Source: an uncultured Methanobrevibacter sp.
GTDB lineage: Archaea; Methanobacteriota; Methanobacteria; Methanobacteriales; Methanobacteriaceae
Direction of reading: 5' to 3'
NCBI RefSeq assembly: GCF_900316895.1
Contig: NZ_ONER01000081.1
Span: 1-7,104 of the forward strand
Length of the DNA: 7,104 nucleotides
The translations under genes were made by a program, and so were the position numbers. Shown piece by piece: positions 5,366 through 7,104 of this stretch (within the stretch, counting starts at the first letter, position 1; each line of letters opens with the position of its first letter). The notes beneath the pieces were generated by a model that was given only the letters and a program-made list of their open reading frames with translations, was not told the origin of the DNA and made no database searches.

Positions 5366-6148
5366 TTAAATGAAGAATAAGGCAACTGCCATAAACAGCA
5401 ATGAAAACAGGCGTCCAACCTCATTGCTCATTCCCAAAACATCCCCATTTGCCAAAACGAAATTCCTTCTTGCAACAAATGCTATGATGATTCCAGACAC
5501 GATTGCACCAACGACACCTATAATGCCGACGAAACCACCAATCAAGTATGAGATAAATGCCACAATTACTGTTGAAGCGAAATAATTGGCAGGATTGGTT
5601 TCCCTTATGAAGTAGCTCCCAATTCCCGGAACCAATGGCTTTGACAATAGAGCAGTGGTTAAAAGGGAAGTCTTTGCGGTCATTTCACAGATTATAATTC
5701 CCAATATGAAATGATAATCCAGAATATTGTAGATTCCAGCTATTGTGAGGCTTGCAACAATGAACAGTGTCGCCATTGCACCTGCACCAACTGATGAATC
5801 CTTCATTACCCTTATCTTCTTTTCAGGATCGCCGTGAACCATGACCCCATCGGCCATGTCCATAACGCCGTCAAGATGATTATATCCGGTTATTATCATC
5901 AGAAATGCATAAACGATAGCTGCTGTAAAAAATGAATTCAAATGCAGAATATCCAAAGACAAATATCCGCAGAATGCTGCCAGAACTCCAATGAACAGAT
6001 GTATGAACGGCCAGAACCATGTCAGTTTGGTCATGCATTCTATTGATGTGAAAACATTGATGGGCAGTATTGTCGAGAATGTCAAAAGCCCCAATATTGA
6101 TTTGATTGGTGAAAATTCCTCATCTTCAAAGTAGCTGTCGTCTTCCAT
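5366..6148 (-). CDS. cobS: Adenosylcobinamide-GDP ribazoletransferase (cobalamin synthase) CobS
   Basis: CobS joins alpha-ribazole to adenosylcobinamide-GDP in the membrane, completing the nucleotide loop of the B12 cofactor, which methanogens need for methyl transfer. The protein is strongly hydrophobic with about six to seven membrane spans. In the numbering from the upstream ATG (262 aa), family motifs are GYNHLDGVMDMADG (90-103, the acidic Mg-binding type block), MKDSSVGAGA (117-126) and GDVLGMSNEVGR (237-248). Length is typical, about 260 aa. Two starts are possible. The ATG at 6154 overlaps the upstream stop as ATGA. The ATG at 6148 has GAGGA at a 6-base spacing, so I prefer it; the difference is two residues. 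The gene is translationally coupled to the CobZ-type gene before it, which makes the phosphatase acting at an adjoining step. An AT-only stem (5347-5353/5364-5370) overlaps the stop but lacks a T run. Confidence 0.95.
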   Translation of the reverse strand: MEDDSYFEDEEFSPIKSILGLLTFSTILPINVFTSIECMTKLTWFWPFIHLFIGVLAAFCGYLSLDILHLNSFFTAAIVYAFLMIITGYNHLDGVMDMADGVMVHGDPEKKIRVMKDSSVGAGAMATLFIVASLTIAGIYNILDYHFILGIIICEMTAKTSLLTTALLSKPLVPGIGSYFIRETNPANYFASTVIVAFISYLIGGFVGIIGVVGAIVSGIIIAFVARRNFVLANGDVLGMSNEVGRLFSLLFMAVALFFI

Positions 6149-6150
6149 AA

Positions 6151-6681
6151 TCATTCCTCAAAAATTTTTGTCACACAACCTGCAATCAATCCTGCAAAAA
6201 CATCATCAAGCATCGCAGGCAGTCCCCAAATGATTCCAGGTTTTGCTTCATCATATAGGTTAAAATTAAATGTCGCTTTTGTTCCGGCAATCTGATTTGA
6301 AATCGCAAGGCCCAATACTTTACCTGCGTAAAGATTTGTCAAATCGTTAACTTCACGTATCCTGTTGGCATTCAAGTCCTGTTCGGTTTTCATTGCAGCA
6401 ACAATCAATGCAACAACCTCGCTATCAGCCAATGATTTGAGTATCTGCTGATTCATTTTGTCTTTTAAATCCTGTGTTATTTCAACACCTTCAACAAGGT
6501 CCAAACCGGCCTCAACCAGATCCCCAATCTGTATGCCCAGTGAAACGAAATAATCCAGAATGCCGAATGTCAAACCGTAATATCTAAAAGCATCCTCCAG
6601 GCTGATTTCAATGGCCTCTGATACTCTGAGTTTCAAATCATCGAAATCGATATCATCATATTCAGCATTGTTGATGTCCAA
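6151..6681 (-). CDS. CobZ-type alpha-ribazole phosphatase domain, probably the C-terminal part of a split CbiS-like protein
   Basis: This reading frame belongs to the PgpA/CobZ superfamily: archaeal CobZ removes the phosphate from alpha-ribazole 5'-phosphate, while bacterial PgpA acts on phosphatidylglycerophosphate. The family blocks are near the C-terminus: LYDEAKPGIIWGLPAMLDD (142-160) and DDVFAGLIAG (159-168). Placement directly upstream of cobS, overlapping by ATGA, favours the cobamide role. The only start in frame is a TTG at 6681 with no ribosome site, and its first 48 bases overlap the end of the frame upstream. Adding one T to the T4 tract (plus-strand A4, 6693-6696) would join the two frames and give ...LNTDDFYGKSLDINNAEYDD.... 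The product of the real gene is therefore probably larger, as in CbiS of Methanopyrus, a CbiZ-CobZ bifunctional enzyme. If the shift is real, a separate CobZ from the TTG would be weakly made or absent. Confidence 0.85.
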   Translation of the reverse strand: MDINNAEYDDIDFDDLKLRVSEAIEISLEDAFRYYGLTFGILDYFVSLGIQIGDLVEAGLDLVEGVEITQDLKDKMNQQILKSLADSEVVALIVAAMKTEQDLNANRIREVNDLTNLYAGKVLGLAISNQIAGTKATFNFNLYDEAKPGIIWGLPAMLDDVFAGLIAGCVTKIFEE

Positions 6682-7104
6682 TGATTTGCCGTAAAATCAT
6701 CGGTATTTAAAATATTCCTGATATGCAATGGAAGCGCCATATCTGCCAGCACTTTATCTTTAACTCCAGTTATCAGCTTGAATATTTTAAGCAAATCACC
6801 TGGTGAAATCGCCTTATCCAAATATATTACATGGCTGAAATTGATTCTTGCATCAGCAAAACCCCTGGAAGAATTAGCAACCTGAAGTTCATCTGTGAAA
6901 TCTTCAATGACCACATCATTTGCCATGAAAGTGAAAATGGTCAAATCACCATAATCATTTGTAAAATAATCAAGGGAATCAGTTGCCTGAGCAATATAGG
7001 ATGACTGTGATTGATTGAAAGCCTGTGCCCTTTTTGCAGTGGCTTCGAATTCATCCTTTGCCTTTAGGATATTGACATTTTCAATAATGTCTATTCCATC
7101 GCTT
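6633..7104 (-). CDS. N-terminal part of the split CbiS-like protein (partial; start beyond window, frameshifted end)
   Basis: This frame is open from the right edge to a TGA at 6633, at least 156 codons, so the start lies outside the window; the TTG at 6944 is merely internal. The sequence is helical at first (IIENVNILKAKDEFEATAKR), then mixed (LTIFTFMANDVVIEDF, LQVANSSRGFADARINFSHV, ALPLHIRNILNTDDF). The last 19 residues (TANHWTSTM...) look like out-of-frame translation, while the other frame continues with a plausible acidic linker. This is why I place a frameshift at 6693-6696. In Methanopyrus CbiS an adenosylcobinamide amidohydrolase (CbiZ) domain precedes CobZ, and the 'VANSSRGFADARINF' stretch could be a diverged counterpart of the CbiZ 'LSSA...GG...A' block. 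That match is weak, so amidohydrolase function is an inference from context. The joined frames give about 317 visible codons. Confidence 0.6.
   Translation of the reverse strand, partial: SDGIDIIENVNILKAKDEFEATAKRAQAFNQSQSSYIAQATDSLDYFTNDYGDLTIFTFMANDVVIEDFTDELQVANSSRGFADARINFSHVIYLDKAISPGDLLKIFKLITGVKDKVLADMALPLHIRNILNTDDFTANHWTSTMLNMMISISMI
6693..6696 (-). other. Probable frameshift point (A4 tract) in the CbiS-like gene
   Basis: The two overlapping frames can be joined by one inserted base here, giving DDFYGKSLDINNAEYDD across the joint. The four-base homopolymer is a plausible place for a single-base loss, whether in nature or in sequencing. A TGA directly upstream of TTT TAC GGC in the CobZ frame prevents any longer CobZ start. 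Confidence 0.5.

Noticed and set aside
1..7104. CRISPR array, rRNA, insertion sequence or cobalamin riboswitch
   Set aside because: No regularly spaced repeats, rRNA signatures, transposase genes with terminal repeats, or conserved B12-box sequence were found.

Overview
The window reads as part of a methanogenic archaeon of the order Methanobacteriales, most likely Methanobrevibacter-like. This is inferred from the very A+T-rich spacers, archaeal TTTATATA-type TATA boxes, GGTGAT/GGAGGTGAT ribosome sites, and core genes typical of archaea: the tRNA methylase aTrm56, a DUF763 protein, and cobalamin-salvage enzymes of CobS and CobZ/CbiS type. No genus can be proved from the sequence alone.

The left half (1 to about 3,490) looks like the integrase-proximal end of an integrated virus or other mobile element. 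Five short, tightly packed, leftward genes occupy 1-1179. They encode 52, 34, 109, 44 and more than 121 aa, and three of them are too small for a usual length cutoff. None has a firm function. An 820-bp, T-rich, gene-poor spacer (1180-1999) with several perfect palindromes follows. Then comes a tyrosine recombinase, also leftward (2000-3130), with a C-terminal coiled coil. The 363-bp spacer to its right holds a possible divergent 33-codon gene, a GC-richer foldable stretch and repeated motifs. It is the most likely place for the element's right end (att site).

The right half (3494-7104) is ordinary chromosome. A DUF763 gene points right and its stop codon shares the four bases TTAA with that of the convergent aTrm56 gene. 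A 241-bp spacer follows. Then come two leftward cobamide-salvage genes: cobS, and upstream of it a CobZ-type phosphatase. The CobZ reading frame is probably the C-terminal half of a longer CbiS-like protein, because a single-base shift at an A4 tract (6693-6696) splits what looks like one gene. The CobZ-type phosphatase would remove the phosphate from alpha-ribazole phosphate and CobS would join alpha-ribazole to adenosylcobinamide-GDP. The N-terminal part, if CbiZ-like, would trim salvaged cobinamides.

I did not find a convincing wholly new system. The best leads are the split CbiS-like gene, the repeat-rich junction beside the integrase, and the palindrome-rich spacer of the element.
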